Positions 35,976 through 43,942 of a stretch of DNA of 64,000 bases are shown here, piece after piece. Where the stretch lies: assembly GCA_026125795.1 (NCBI GenBank), contig JAHCKM010000003.1:186001-250000 (forward strand), given 5' to 3'. The DNA comes from Burkholderiaceae bacterium (GTDB lineage: Bacteria; Pseudomonadota; Gammaproteobacteria; Burkholderiales; Burkholderiaceae_C). Every line of letters begins with the position of its first letter. Positions within the stretch are counted from its first letter, which is position 1. A program made the translations under genes and the position numbers. Under the pieces are notes generated by a model. That model was not told the origin of the DNA. It made no database searches and saw only the letters and a list, made by a program, of their open reading frames with translations.

Positions 35976-36974
35976 TCAGCTGGTGCGTGCCAGGCCCAGG
36001 CGCTCGACCGCCTTGCGCTCGGCCTGGTAGGCCTCGCGCATCGCCCGCGAGTAGTCCGCGGGGCCGAGGTAGGCGAGCTCCTGGTCGTACTTGGCCAGCT
36101 CGGCGATATGGGCCGCGTCGTGCATCGCCGTCTTGAATGCCTTGTGCAAGCTCTGCACCACGTCATCGGCCAGGCCGCGCGGACCGGCCAGGCCGTAGGG
36201 CGAGGTGGCGACGATGCCGTGGCCGAGCTCCTTCAGCGTGGGCACCTGCGGCCAGCGCTTGGTGCGATGCTCGCCGAAGGTCACCAGAAGCCGCAGCTTG
36301 CCGCTGTCGACGTATGGCGCGAAGCCGTTGCTGTTGACGCCCACCATCACCTGGCCGGACGAAACCGCCAGCATCTGCTCGGACGTGCCCTTGTACGGCA
36401 CGTGCAGATAGGTGGCGTGGCGCCGGCCCATCAGCTCGTCCATCACCAGGTGCGGCGTGGTGCCGACGCCGTTGGTCGCGACGGTGAGCTCGCCGGGGTG
36501 CTTCTGCGCGAACAGCAGCAGGTCTTCGAGCGACTGGAACGTGCTCGTGCTCGGCACCACCACGCCGAACGTGACGCCGCTGATCTGGATGATCGCGGTG
36601 CTGTCGCGGATCGGATCCCAGGCGACGCGCTGCACCCATGGCGCACGGAACACCGGCTGCGGCATCTGCGCGATGGTGTAGCCGTCGGGCGCGGACTGCT
36701 GCAGCACCGGCATCACCAGCGTACCGCCGGCGCCGGCGCGGTTCTCGATGATGATCTTCTGTCCCAGCTGGCGCGCCGCAAGCTCGGCCAGCACGCGCAG
36801 CGTGAGGTCGGTGGCGCCGCCGGCGGGCCACGGCACCCACATGGTGATGGGGCGGCTCGGGTAGGGCGACGGTGCCTGCGCCATCGCTGCGCCGAAAGCG
36901 GGGCCGAACGCGAGTGCCGACAGCGCGCCGACGATGCGGCGCCTTTCGCGCGATGCCCGATCGTGCGTCTTCAT
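35976..36974 (-). CDS. Bug/TctC-type solute-binding protein
   Basis: The 332-residue periplasmic binding protein is of the tripartite tricarboxylate transporter family. It has a signal peptide (RRRIVGALSALAFGPAFGAAMAQ), then YPSRPITMWVPWPAGGATDLTLRVLAELAARQLGQKIIIENRAGAGGT, the family signature. It overlaps the ABC permease stop by ATGA and is the last gene of the five-gene operon. No TctA/TctB membrane genes are present, as is usual for orphan Bug proteins. Ligand unknown, probably a carboxylate. Confidence 0.9.
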   Translation of the reverse strand: MKTHDRASRERRRIVGALSALAFGPAFGAAMAQAPSPYPSRPITMWVPWPAGGATDLTLRVLAELAARQLGQKIIIENRAGAGGTLVMPVLQQSAPDGYTIAQMPQPVFRAPWVQRVAWDPIRDSTAIIQISGVTFGVVVPSTSTFQSLEDLLLFAQKHPGELTVATNGVGTTPHLVMDELMGRRHATYLHVPYKGTSEQMLAVSSGQVMVGVNSNGFAPYVDSGKLRLLVTFGEHRTKRWPQVPTLKELGHGIVATSPYGLAGPRGLADDVVQSLHKAFKTAMHDAAHIAELAKYDQELAYLGPADYSRAMREAYQAERKAVERLGLARTS

Positions 36975-37825
36975 GGCGGACCACCGCGCTTGGTCAACGC
37001 GCCAAAGCCGCGCTGCGGGTCATATCCCCAGGCCGCGAGCGCAAAACAAACCGCCAGCGTGCCGAGCACCACATAGGGCGCGACGCCGGGATCCTTGCCA
37101 TAGAGCGCGAAACGCATCCACTCCACCGCGTGCGTGAACGGATTGAACTGCGCCACACGGTACACCCATTCGGCGCCCGACTCCTCGAGCTTCCACAAGG
37201 GATACAAGGCGGTCGACATGAAGTACATCGGGAAGATCACGAAGTTCATCGTGCCGGCAAAGTTTTCCAGCTGCTTGATGTGCACCGACAAGAGCAGGCC
37301 CAATGAGCCGAGCATCAGCGCTGCGCACACCGCCGCCAGCAGCACCATCGGCGTCTGCGGTCCGAAAACCGGCAATGCGGTGCCGAGCAACGCCGCCACG
37401 ATCACGAACGCCGCGGCCTGTGCCAGCGACAGCACCGCCGTTGCCGTGAGTTTGGCGAGCAAGATCCATGCGCGCGGCAGCGGTGCGGTGAGCAACAGGC
37501 GCATCAGGCCCATCTCGCGGTCGTACACCATCGCCAGGCTCGACTGCATGCCGTTGAACAGCAGCACCATGCCCACCAGCCCTGGGGCGATGTAGACGTC
37601 GTAGGGGATGTAGGTGTCGTACGGCTCGACGATCGCCACGCCGAAGACGTTGCGAAAGCCCGCCGCGAACACCGCCAGCCACAGCAGCGGCCGCACCAGC
37701 GCGGAGATCAGGCGGCCATACTGGCGGCTGAACTTGGCGAGCTCGCGCCAGACGATGGCGCGCAGCGCCTGCAGCGCGTGAGCCGCACCGCGACGCGGCT
37801 CCACCACCGCGGAGCTCGAACTCAC
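36971..37825 (-). CDS. ABC-2 type permease, PQQ-alcohol-dehydrogenase-associated
   Basis: The 284-residue membrane protein has six hydrophobic segments and the ABC-2 family pattern (GMQSSLAMVYDREMGLMRLLLTAPLPRAWILLAKLTA). It starts at a GTG that overlaps the upstream stop (GTGA, 37822-37825) and ends overlapping the Bug gene. Position and partners match the transporter that accompanies PQQ-dependent alcohol oxidation in Pseudomonas and others (Ped system). The cargo is unknown and export is likelier than import for ABC-2 permeases. Confidence 0.88.
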   Translation of the reverse strand: MSSSSAVVEPRRGAAHALQALRAIVWRELAKFSRQYGRLISALVRPLLWLAVFAAGFRNVFGVAIVEPYDTYIPYDVYIAPGLVGMVLLFNGMQSSLAMVYDREMGLMRLLLTAPLPRAWILLAKLTATAVLSLAQAAAFVIVAALLGTALPVFGPQTPMVLLAAVCAALMLGSLGLLLSVHIKQLENFAGTMNFVIFPMYFMSTALYPLWKLEESGAEWVYRVAQFNPFTHAVEWMRFALYGKDPGVAPYVVLGTLAVCFALAAWGYDPQRGFGALTKRGGPP

Positions 37826-38979
37826 GACCTCGCCTTGCACAGCTTCTCCGGCGCGTCGGCGCCCAGCGTGTCGAGGTTGTTCTTCGGGTGCAGCACGCCG
37901 TCGACCGGTGCCGCCGAGATCACCGCCTGTCCATCGGTCAGCAGCAGGGGCTGGCGCAGCTGGCCGTCCCAGGCGCGAAACGACATCGCGACGCCCTTGC
38001 TGCCGTCGAGCTCGCTGCCGGCCAGGGCCTTCGCGAACGCAGCGGCGGGTCCCTTCGGTGCGGCCACCGCCGCGGCCACGAGCGCCTTGCCGGCCATCCA
38101 CGCCGACCAGTCGTGCGCTTCCATGCGGCGGCCCGCATCCTTGAGTAGCCGGCGCGAGACCTGCGGCGCGCCAAAACGATCGAAGCGGCTCGACCATGCC
38201 AGCGCGGCCAGCCCGCCGTCGCCCACCACCGGGCGCGGCAGCGCGGTGCGGTAGGGCAACGATTGCGCGAATTCCCCGTCGCTGTCGACCACCCAGACGA
38301 CGTCGTAGCTGCCTTGTGTGAGCAACAGCGGGTTCGCGAGGTCGCGTTCGCGCGGATCGGCCGACAGCTTGAACGGCTTGTTCGCCACCAGCTTCAGCCC
38401 GTAGCGCTTGATCGATGCCTGGGCCGCGGCGCTGCGCTCCCGGTCGGCGTCGCCCGGTCCTGTGAGCAACAGCACCTGGGTCCATTTGCGCCACACCAGC
38501 GTCTGCGCCATGGCGTCGGCGCGCATGCGCTCGCTCGGGCCCACGTGCCACAGGTTGCGGCGGCAGTCGGCGGCGCGCAGCCGGTCGTCGGCGGTTCCGA
38601 TGTTGAGCACGGGCAGCGGCGTGCCATCGGCCGCGGCGAGCGTCCAGGCGGCGGGCAGATCGGTGATCAGGGCGGCGGCACCTGACTTGGCGGCCTGCTC
38701 GGCCGCTGCCTTGGCCGCCGCGGCGTCGGCCACCGGCACGGTCTGGAATGAAAGCGTCGCGCCGGCGGCTTCGAGCTCGACCTGGCCGTCGTCCAGCGCG
38801 ACCTTCAGCGCATCGGCCGCCGGTCCGGTGGGGTGGCCCAGCGCGGCACGCTCGAGCGCGCTGCGCTGCAGCCGCGCATCATCGGCCGGCACCAGCAGCA
38901 CGGCCTTGAACGCGGCCGCCTGTGCTGCGACCGCCGAGCTCAGCAGCGCCGCCGCCAGCACAGCGGACCGATGCGTCAT
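37822..38979 (-). CDS. Periplasmic binding protein of PQQ-associated ABC system
   Basis: The 385-residue protein has signal peptide (SAVLAAALLSSAVAAQA) and a type I periplasmic binding fold (LLVPADDARLQRSALERAALGHPTG). It ends with the ...HPKNNLDTLGADAPEKLC string typical of the PQQ-dependent alcohol-dehydrogenase-associated binding proteins. Start and stop both overlap neighbours by four bases. It probably senses or presents a ligand for the adjacent ABC-2 transporter. Ligand unknown. Confidence 0.85.
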   Translation of the reverse strand: MTHRSAVLAAALLSSAVAAQAAAFKAVLLVPADDARLQRSALERAALGHPTGPAADALKVALDDGQVELEAAGATLSFQTVPVADAAAAKAAAEQAAKSGAAALITDLPAAWTLAAADGTPLPVLNIGTADDRLRAADCRRNLWHVGPSERMRADAMAQTLVWRKWTQVLLLTGPGDADRERSAAAQASIKRYGLKLVANKPFKLSADPRERDLANPLLLTQGSYDVVWVVDSDGEFAQSLPYRTALPRPVVGDGGLAALAWSSRFDRFGAPQVSRRLLKDAGRRMEAHDWSAWMAGKALVAAAVAAPKGPAAAFAKALAGSELDGSKGVAMSFRAWDGQLRQPLLLTDGQAVISAAPVDGVLHPKNNLDTLGADAPEKLCKARS

Positions 38980-39950
38980 TCGACCACCATCACGCTGTGC
39001 GGCACGCGGCCCACCTTCACCGTCTTCAACGGTTTGGCCGAAGCCACGTCGACGATGGTCAGGTCGTCCGACAGCCCGTTGACCACATAGAGCGTCTTCT
39101 CGGCGGCGTCGAGCCCGAGGCCCCATCCGCGCTTGCCGACCAGCACCTGATCGGTCACCCTGCGCGACGCCACGTCGACGAAGGCCACGTGGTTGGCCCT
39201 GCCGAGCCCGACGAAGGCCCGCTTGCCGTCGCGTGTCATCACGATGCCGACCGGCGTGATGTCGGTCTTGCGCGCACCCTTGACCTCGAACGCGATCGTG
39301 CCGAGCACCTCGTGCTTGGCGGTGTCGATCACGGTCACGCTGGCGTCGAGCTCGTTGGTGACCCACAGTTGCGCGCCATCGGGCGTGGTGGCAAAACGCC
39401 GCGGCCGCTTGCCGGCCTTGATGTTCTTCGTCACCTTCAGCGACGCGGCATCCACCACGTGCACGACGTTGGCGACCTCCGAGGTGACGTAGATGTGCTT
39501 GCCGTCGCGCGACACCATCACGCCCTCGGGCTCCTTGCCGACTCTCACGCTGCTGGTGCGCTTGCCGCTGGCCAGGTCGATCACGCCGAGCTCGCCGTCT
39601 TCCTCGTTCGACACGTACAGCGTCTTGCCGTCGGGCGAGAGGTCGAAGATCTCGGGGTCTTCGCCCAGGTCGATCTGGCGCACCGACTTGCGCGTGGCGA
39701 GGTCGATCACGTCGGCCTTGCCCGAATCGCCGCACGCCACCAGCAGCAGCTTGCCGTCGGGCGTGCGCTGCATGTGGCGCGGCCGCTTGCAAGTGGGCAC
39801 GGTGCCGGTGACCGCCTGGGTCTTGAGGTCGAGAATGGACAGCGCGTTGTCCTTCTCGCTCGAGACATAGGCCACCTGACCCTGCGCGCCGGCGGCAACA
39901 CACAGCAGGGTTGCCGCCGCGAGTTGCGTGATCGTGGCTGTGGTGGTCAT
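38976..39950 (-). CDS. PQQ-catabolism-associated YVTN beta-propeller protein
   Basis: The 324-residue periplasmic protein has a signal peptide and seven repeated blades of the YVTN type (AYVSSEKDNALSILDLKT, LYVSNEEDGELGVIDLAS, IYVTSEVANVVHVVDAAS, LWVTNELDASVTVIDTAK, and so on). This family consistently accompanies PQQ alcohol dehydrogenases. Start overlaps the ATP-binding gene and stop overlaps the binding-protein gene, both by ATGA. Its biochemical role is not known. Confidence 0.9.
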   Translation of the reverse strand: MTTTATITQLAAATLLCVAAGAQGQVAYVSSEKDNALSILDLKTQAVTGTVPTCKRPRHMQRTPDGKLLLVACGDSGKADVIDLATRKSVRQIDLGEDPEIFDLSPDGKTLYVSNEEDGELGVIDLASGKRTSSVRVGKEPEGVMVSRDGKHIYVTSEVANVVHVVDAASLKVTKNIKAGKRPRRFATTPDGAQLWVTNELDASVTVIDTAKHEVLGTIAFEVKGARKTDITPVGIVMTRDGKRAFVGLGRANHVAFVDVASRRVTDQVLVGKRGWGLGLDAAEKTLYVVNGLSDDLTIVDVASAKPLKTVKVGRVPHSVMVVE

Positions 39951-40699
39951 GCAGGGACTCCTTGCTGGGTTTGTGTCGCGCGGATGAAAGCTTCCTCGAG
40001 CGTGCCGCCGCCGAGCGCTGCGGTGACCTCGGCCGGAGTGCCGTCGGCCAGCAACCGGCCGCGGTGCAGCACCAGCACGCGGTCGGCCTGCGTCGCTTCC
40101 TCGACCAGGTGGGTGGCCCACAACACCGTGGTGCCGCGCGCCGCGACGTCAGCGCGCACCGAAGCCACCAGGTCGCGGCGCGACTTGGGGTCGAGACCGA
40201 CCGTCGGCTCGTCCATCAACAACAACTCGGGTTCGTGCAACAGTGCGCGCACCAGTTCCACCTTGCGCCGGTTGCCGCCTGACAACTCGCGCACGCTGCG
40301 CTCGAGGTCGCCGCCCAGGCCGGCGGCCTGGCAACGTTGCACGATGCGTGCCTGCGCAGCGGCACGCGGCAGCCCGTGCAGGTCGGCGTGGAAGCGCAGG
40401 TTGGCGCGCACCGTGAGGTCGAGGTCGAGCGACATCTGCTGGAACACCACCCCGATGTGACGCAGCGCGCGTGTGGCGGCGTCGCGCATCGAGTGGCCTG
40501 CCACGTGGATCTGCCCGGCATCGGGCACGAACAGGCCGGTGAGCAGCTGGAACAGCGTGGACTTGCCGGCGCCGTTGGGTCCGAGCAGCGCCACGAAGCT
40601 GCCCGGCTGCAGCATGCACGACAACGCATCGAGCGCCACGCGCTCGCCGTAACGCTTGCTCAGACCTTCTACGCGCAGCGTCGGTGCCGTTGTGATCAT
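39947..40699 (-). CDS. ABC transporter ATP-binding protein, PQQ-associated
   Basis: The 250-residue ATPase is complete: Walker A GPNGAGKST, Q-loop VVFQQ, signature LSGGNRRKVE, Walker B LLLMDEPTVGLD and the switch His in WATHLVEE. It is the first gene of the minus-strand operon 40699-35976 and is divergent from the PQQ dehydrogenase gene at 41017. It powers the ABC-2 permease encoded three genes downstream. Confidence 0.93.
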   Translation of the reverse strand: MITTAPTLRVEGLSKRYGERVALDALSCMLQPGSFVALLGPNGAGKSTLFQLLTGLFVPDAGQIHVAGHSMRDAATRALRHIGVVFQQMSLDLDLTVRANLRFHADLHGLPRAAAQARIVQRCQAAGLGGDLERSVRELSGGNRRKVELVRALLHEPELLLMDEPTVGLDPKSRRDLVASVRADVAARGTTVLWATHLVEEATQADRVLVLHRGRLLADGTPAEVTAALGGGTLEEAFIRATQTQQGVPA

Positions 40700-41016
40700 C
40701 GGGTTGTTATAGCAGCGGGAGGCTTGGGAGATCCTCCCATGCGGGCGATCGATACGCCGCTCGAACGCATCGGGCCTTGGGCGCACCGAGCGCGGCCGAT
40801 CCGACTGCTGGGACGGCTGTGTCGCCTCGGTGCCAGTGTGGCGCACCTTGTCCCAAAGTGAGACATCGCCGGCACGCGCCGCGGGTGCGGGCACCCCCGG
40901 GATTCTCCCAGGGCGTTTCACCGCTGCGGCCGCGCATAGCATGGCGCCTGACCGGCCAAACGCTGCCAGCGAGCAGTGCGGCCGCAGAGAGGTTCGATCG
41001 ACGAGGAGACCGCTGC
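40700..41016. promoter_or_regulatory. Divergent control region of the PQQ alcohol-oxidation locus
   Basis: This 317-bp region lies between the ABC operon and the PQQ dehydrogenase gene. It holds TGTCCCA-AAG-TGAGACA (40849-40865), an inverted repeat with 7-bp arms and one mismatch. GGGAGATCCTCCC (40726-40738) and GGGATTCTCCC (40899-40909) are also here. A GG-N10-GC sigma-54-like spacing occurs in TGGCGCCTGACCGGCC near 40940 but the -12 part is poor. GAGGAG (41003-41008) is the dehydrogenase ribosome binding site. No gene is seen. Confidence 0.45.
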
Positions 41017-42678
41017 ATGATCCGGAACCACCCCCTGCTGCTGGGCGCCACGCTGTTCGCGTTGGCCGCGAGCGGCGCACAGGCGCAGAACGACCAGGCG
41101 CTGAAGAACGATGCCAAGTCCACCGGCGACGTGCTGACCTACGGCATGGGTTACAACAACCAGCGCTACAGCCCGCTCAAACAGATCAACACCGGCAACG
41201 TGAAGAAGCTGGCGCCGGTGTGGGCCTACAGCCTCAACAACACGCAGAGCCACGAGTCTCAGCCCATCGTGCACGACGGCGTCATGTACGTCACCACGCA
41301 CGACTCCACGGTGGCGATCAACCCGCTGACCGGCAAGCAGATCTGGAAGACCGCGGTCGAGCTGCCGCAGGACGTGTTCAAGTACGCCTGCTGCGGCATC
41401 CTGAACCGCGGCGCCGCCATCTACAACGGCAAGGTCTATCGCACCACGCTCGACGCGCACGTGATCGCGCTCGATGCCAAGACCGGCAAGCAGCTGTGGA
41501 AGAGCAAGGCCGCCGAATACACCGACGGCCATGCGCAGACCGCCGCGCCGCTGATCGTCAACGGCGTGGTGATGACCGGCATCGCCGGCGGCGAGTACGG
41601 CACGCGCGGCTTCATCGACGGCTGGGATGCCAATGACGGCAAGAAGCTGTGGCGGCTGTACACCACCGCAGCGCCGGGCGAGAAGGGCGGCGACACCTGG
41701 CCGGGCGACACGCACAGCAAGGGCGGCGCGCCCACCTGGCTGACCGGCGCCTACGACCCCGAGCTCGATCTGGTCTACTGGGGCACAGGCAATGCCGGAC
41801 CGTGGAACCCGCAGGTGCGGCTGGGCGACAACCTCTACGTGTGCTCGGTGCTGGCGATCCGGCCCAAGACCGGCGAGCTGGTGTGGCACTACCAGTTCAG
41901 TCCCAACGACCCGTACGACTACGATGCCACCGAGGTCGGCATGCTGGTCGAGATCAAGGGCCGCAAGGTGCTGGCGCAGGCCAACCGCAACGGCTTCTTC
42001 TACGTGCTCGACCGCACCAACGGCAAGCTGCTGGCGGCTAACCCGTACGTCAAGGTGAACTGGGCCGACAAGATCGACATGGCCACCGGCCGCCCGGTGG
42101 AAAGCGAGGCCACGAAGAAGGTGCGTGCCGGCGAAGACGTGCAGATCTGGCCGTCGGTGCTCGGTGGCAAGAACTGGACGCCGATGTCCTGGAACCCGGC
42201 CACCGGTCTGGCGTACGCGAACACGCTCAACATGAGCTGGCCATACCAGATCGTCAAGCAGGACTACAAGAAGGGCGAGTGGTACCTCGGCATGAACATG
42301 CGCGGCGTCACGATGCCCAAGGACGAGCCGCACGGCTACCTGAGCGCCATGGACCCGATGACCGGCAAGAGCAAGTGGAAGATGCCGTGGCCGGGGCAGC
42401 CGAGCATGGCCGGCACGCTGTCCACAGCCGGCGGCCTGGTGTTCACCGGCGCGGCCACCGGCGAGTTCATCGCCGTGGATGCCAACACCGGCAAGAAGCT
42501 GTGGCAGTTCCAGACCAGTTCCGGGATCATCGGCCTGCCGGTGACCTGGGAGCACAAGGGCAAGCAGTACGTCAGCATCGTCTCGGGTGCGGGCGGCGTC
42601 TGGGCATTGCTGGGCGACGAGCGCATGGCCGCCACGCCGGCCGGCGGCTCGGTGTGGACGTTCGCGCTGCAGCCGTAA
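41017..42678 (+). CDS. PQQ-dependent alcohol dehydrogenase (quinoprotein)
   Basis: The 553-residue periplasmic quinoprotein has an eight-bladed propeller. After the signal peptide (LLLGATLFALAASGAQAQ) come the vicinal disulfide of quinoprotein dehydrogenases (KYACCGILNRG), tryptophan-docking repeats (ALDAKTGKQLWK and similar) and PQQ contacts (YWGTGNAGPWN). The catalytic Asp is probably Asp301 in NDPYDYDATE. Two residues on is Asp303, where calcium enzymes usually have Ala, Ser or Thr and lanthanide enzymes (XoxF, PedH) have Asp. It oxidises alcohols and passes electrons to the cytochrome c encoded next. At 553 residues it is somewhat short for the family. Confidence 0.93.
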   Translation: MIRNHPLLLGATLFALAASGAQAQNDQALKNDAKSTGDVLTYGMGYNNQRYSPLKQINTGNVKKLAPVWAYSLNNTQSHESQPIVHDGVMYVTTHDSTVAINPLTGKQIWKTAVELPQDVFKYACCGILNRGAAIYNGKVYRTTLDAHVIALDAKTGKQLWKSKAAEYTDGHAQTAAPLIVNGVVMTGIAGGEYGTRGFIDGWDANDGKKLWRLYTTAAPGEKGGDTWPGDTHSKGGAPTWLTGAYDPELDLVYWGTGNAGPWNPQVRLGDNLYVCSVLAIRPKTGELVWHYQFSPNDPYDYDATEVGMLVEIKGRKVLAQANRNGFFYVLDRTNGKLLAANPYVKVNWADKIDMATGRPVESEATKKVRAGEDVQIWPSVLGGKNWTPMSWNPATGLAYANTLNMSWPYQIVKQDYKKGEWYLGMNMRGVTMPKDEPHGYLSAMDPMTGKSKWKMPWPGQPSMAGTLSTAGGLVFTGAATGEFIAVDANTGKKLWQFQTSSGIIGLPVTWEHKGKQYVSIVSGAGGVWALLGDERMAATPAGGSVWTFALQP

Positions 42679-43004
42679 TGCCGCTGCATGGGCTGTTGGG
42701 CGCCGCGGTCCTGTTGGCCGCGGCGTCGGTGTGCGCGGCGCAGGCGCGCTTCAGCGCCGAGGCCATCGACAAGGGGCGCGAGCAGTACAACCGCACCTGC
42801 CGGCAGTGCCACGGCCTCAACATGGTCAACGCCGGCACCACGGTGTTCGACCTGCGCAAGTTCCCGACCGACCAGCCCGATCGCTTCAAGCAGTCGGTGA
42901 TGCAGGGCAAGGGCGCGATGCCGTCGTGGCGCGAGTCGCTCACGCCCGAGCAGATCGAGTGGCTGTGGGCCTACGTGGGCAGCCGCGGCGGGAAGGAGCC
43001 ATAG
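42678..43004 (+). CDS. Cytochrome c, electron acceptor of the quinoprotein
   Basis: The 108-residue periplasmic monohaem cytochrome has a signal peptide ending SVCAAQA, haem site CRQCHG and axial Met probably in GAMPSW. Its ATG uses the last base of the dehydrogenase stop (TAATG). It is thus coupled to the dehydrogenase and very likely its electron acceptor, comparable in role to cytochrome c550 of ExaB type, though shorter. Confidence 0.9.
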   Translation: MPLHGLLGAAVLLAAASVCAAQARFSAEAIDKGREQYNRTCRQCHGLNMVNAGTTVFDLRKFPTDQPDRFKQSVMQGKGAMPSWRESLTPEQIEWLWAYVGSRGGKEP

Positions 43005-43030
43005 TGGGTCCCCCCCGAAGCGGCGCAGGG

Positions 43031-43942
43031 GTGCGCCGCGCGTTGTCGCTGCTGTCCATCGTTGTCTCATGCAGTGCGACGGCGCAGATCGAGCCGCTCA
43101 CGGTTTGCGTCGCCGAGGACAACGAGCCGCTGTCGTACCTGCGCAAGGGTCAACCCGAGGGGCTCGACGTGCGTGTGGCGCAGGCCATCGCCGCCGAGAT
43201 GGGCCGTCCGTTGCGCGTCATCCCGTTCGAGACCGAGTTCGAGCGCGAGAGCACGCTGGCGCGCGAGGTCAATGCGCTGCTGTCGGCTGGCATCTGCGAG
43301 CTGGCCAGCGGCTTTCCGCTGTTGAAGGAAGACTTTGCGGCGCCGATCGGGCGGGCGCGCACGCCCGACCATCCGGGCGCCAAGCGACGCCGCGAGCGGC
43401 CTTTCATTGAGCTGCAGCAGCTGTCGCCGAGCCGGCCTTACCAGGGCATGGCGCTGGTGGTGGTGCTGCGTCGCGAAGCGGCGCGCCCGGTCGGGCGGCT
43501 GTCGGACCTGAAGGGCTTGCGCATCGGCAACGTCGCCGGCACGCTGTCGAGCGCCTTGTTGCTGATGTACCGGCACGGCCTGCTGAAGACCGATCTGGTG
43601 TCGATGCCGCAGCGCGGCGAATCGGTGCTGCAGCTGATGCAGGCCGGCAAACTCGACGCCGGTCTGGTGGCCGCGGGCCTGTACGACGCCTGGAAGCTCG
43701 AGCATCCCGACAGCACGCTCGTGCTCACCGAGTACCGCCGGCCGCTGGGAATCAATCTCGGATTTGTCGCCGTGCCGCAAGGCAGCGAGGCGCTGCGCGC
43801 CGCCAGCCGCGTGATCGAGCGCGCGCTGGACAAGGGTGAGCTGGCGCAATGGGCGGCCGAGGAGGGCGTGAGCTGGATGAAACCCACGGCGCCTGACGTG
43901 TCGCGCGCGCCGTCATTGATCGAACTGGCGCACGACCCGTGA
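43031..43942 (+). CDS. Quinoprotein-associated periplasmic binding protein (SBP family 3)
   Basis: The protein has about 303 residues. A signal peptide (VRRALSLLSIVVSCSATAQ) leads into LTVCVAEDNEPLSYLRKGQPEGLDVRVAQAIAAEMGRPLRVIPF, the family-3 solute-binding fold. Proteins of this type sit beside methanol and alcohol dehydrogenase genes (MxaJ-like) and help dehydrogenase maturation or electron transfer rather than amino-acid uptake. A GTG overlapping the cytochrome stop at 43004 is an alternative start. It converges on the GspE-like gene with stops back to back (TGATCA). Confidence 0.82.
   Translation: MRRALSLLSIVVSCSATAQIEPLTVCVAEDNEPLSYLRKGQPEGLDVRVAQAIAAEMGRPLRVIPFETEFERESTLAREVNALLSAGICELASGFPLLKEDFAAPIGRARTPDHPGAKRRRERPFIELQQLSPSRPYQGMALVVVLRREAARPVGRLSDLKGLRIGNVAGTLSSALLLMYRHGLLKTDLVSMPQRGESVLQLMQAGKLDAGLVAAGLYDAWKLEHPDSTLVLTEYRRPLGINLGFVAVPQGSEALRAASRVIERALDKGELAQWAAEEGVSWMKPTAPDVSRAPSLIELAHDP

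Noticed and set aside
40925-40960. Sigma-54 promoter before the PQQ dehydrogenase
   Set aside because: GG-N10-GC spacing exists but the -12 half lacks TTGC and no enhancer-binding protein is encoded nearby; kept only as a remark.
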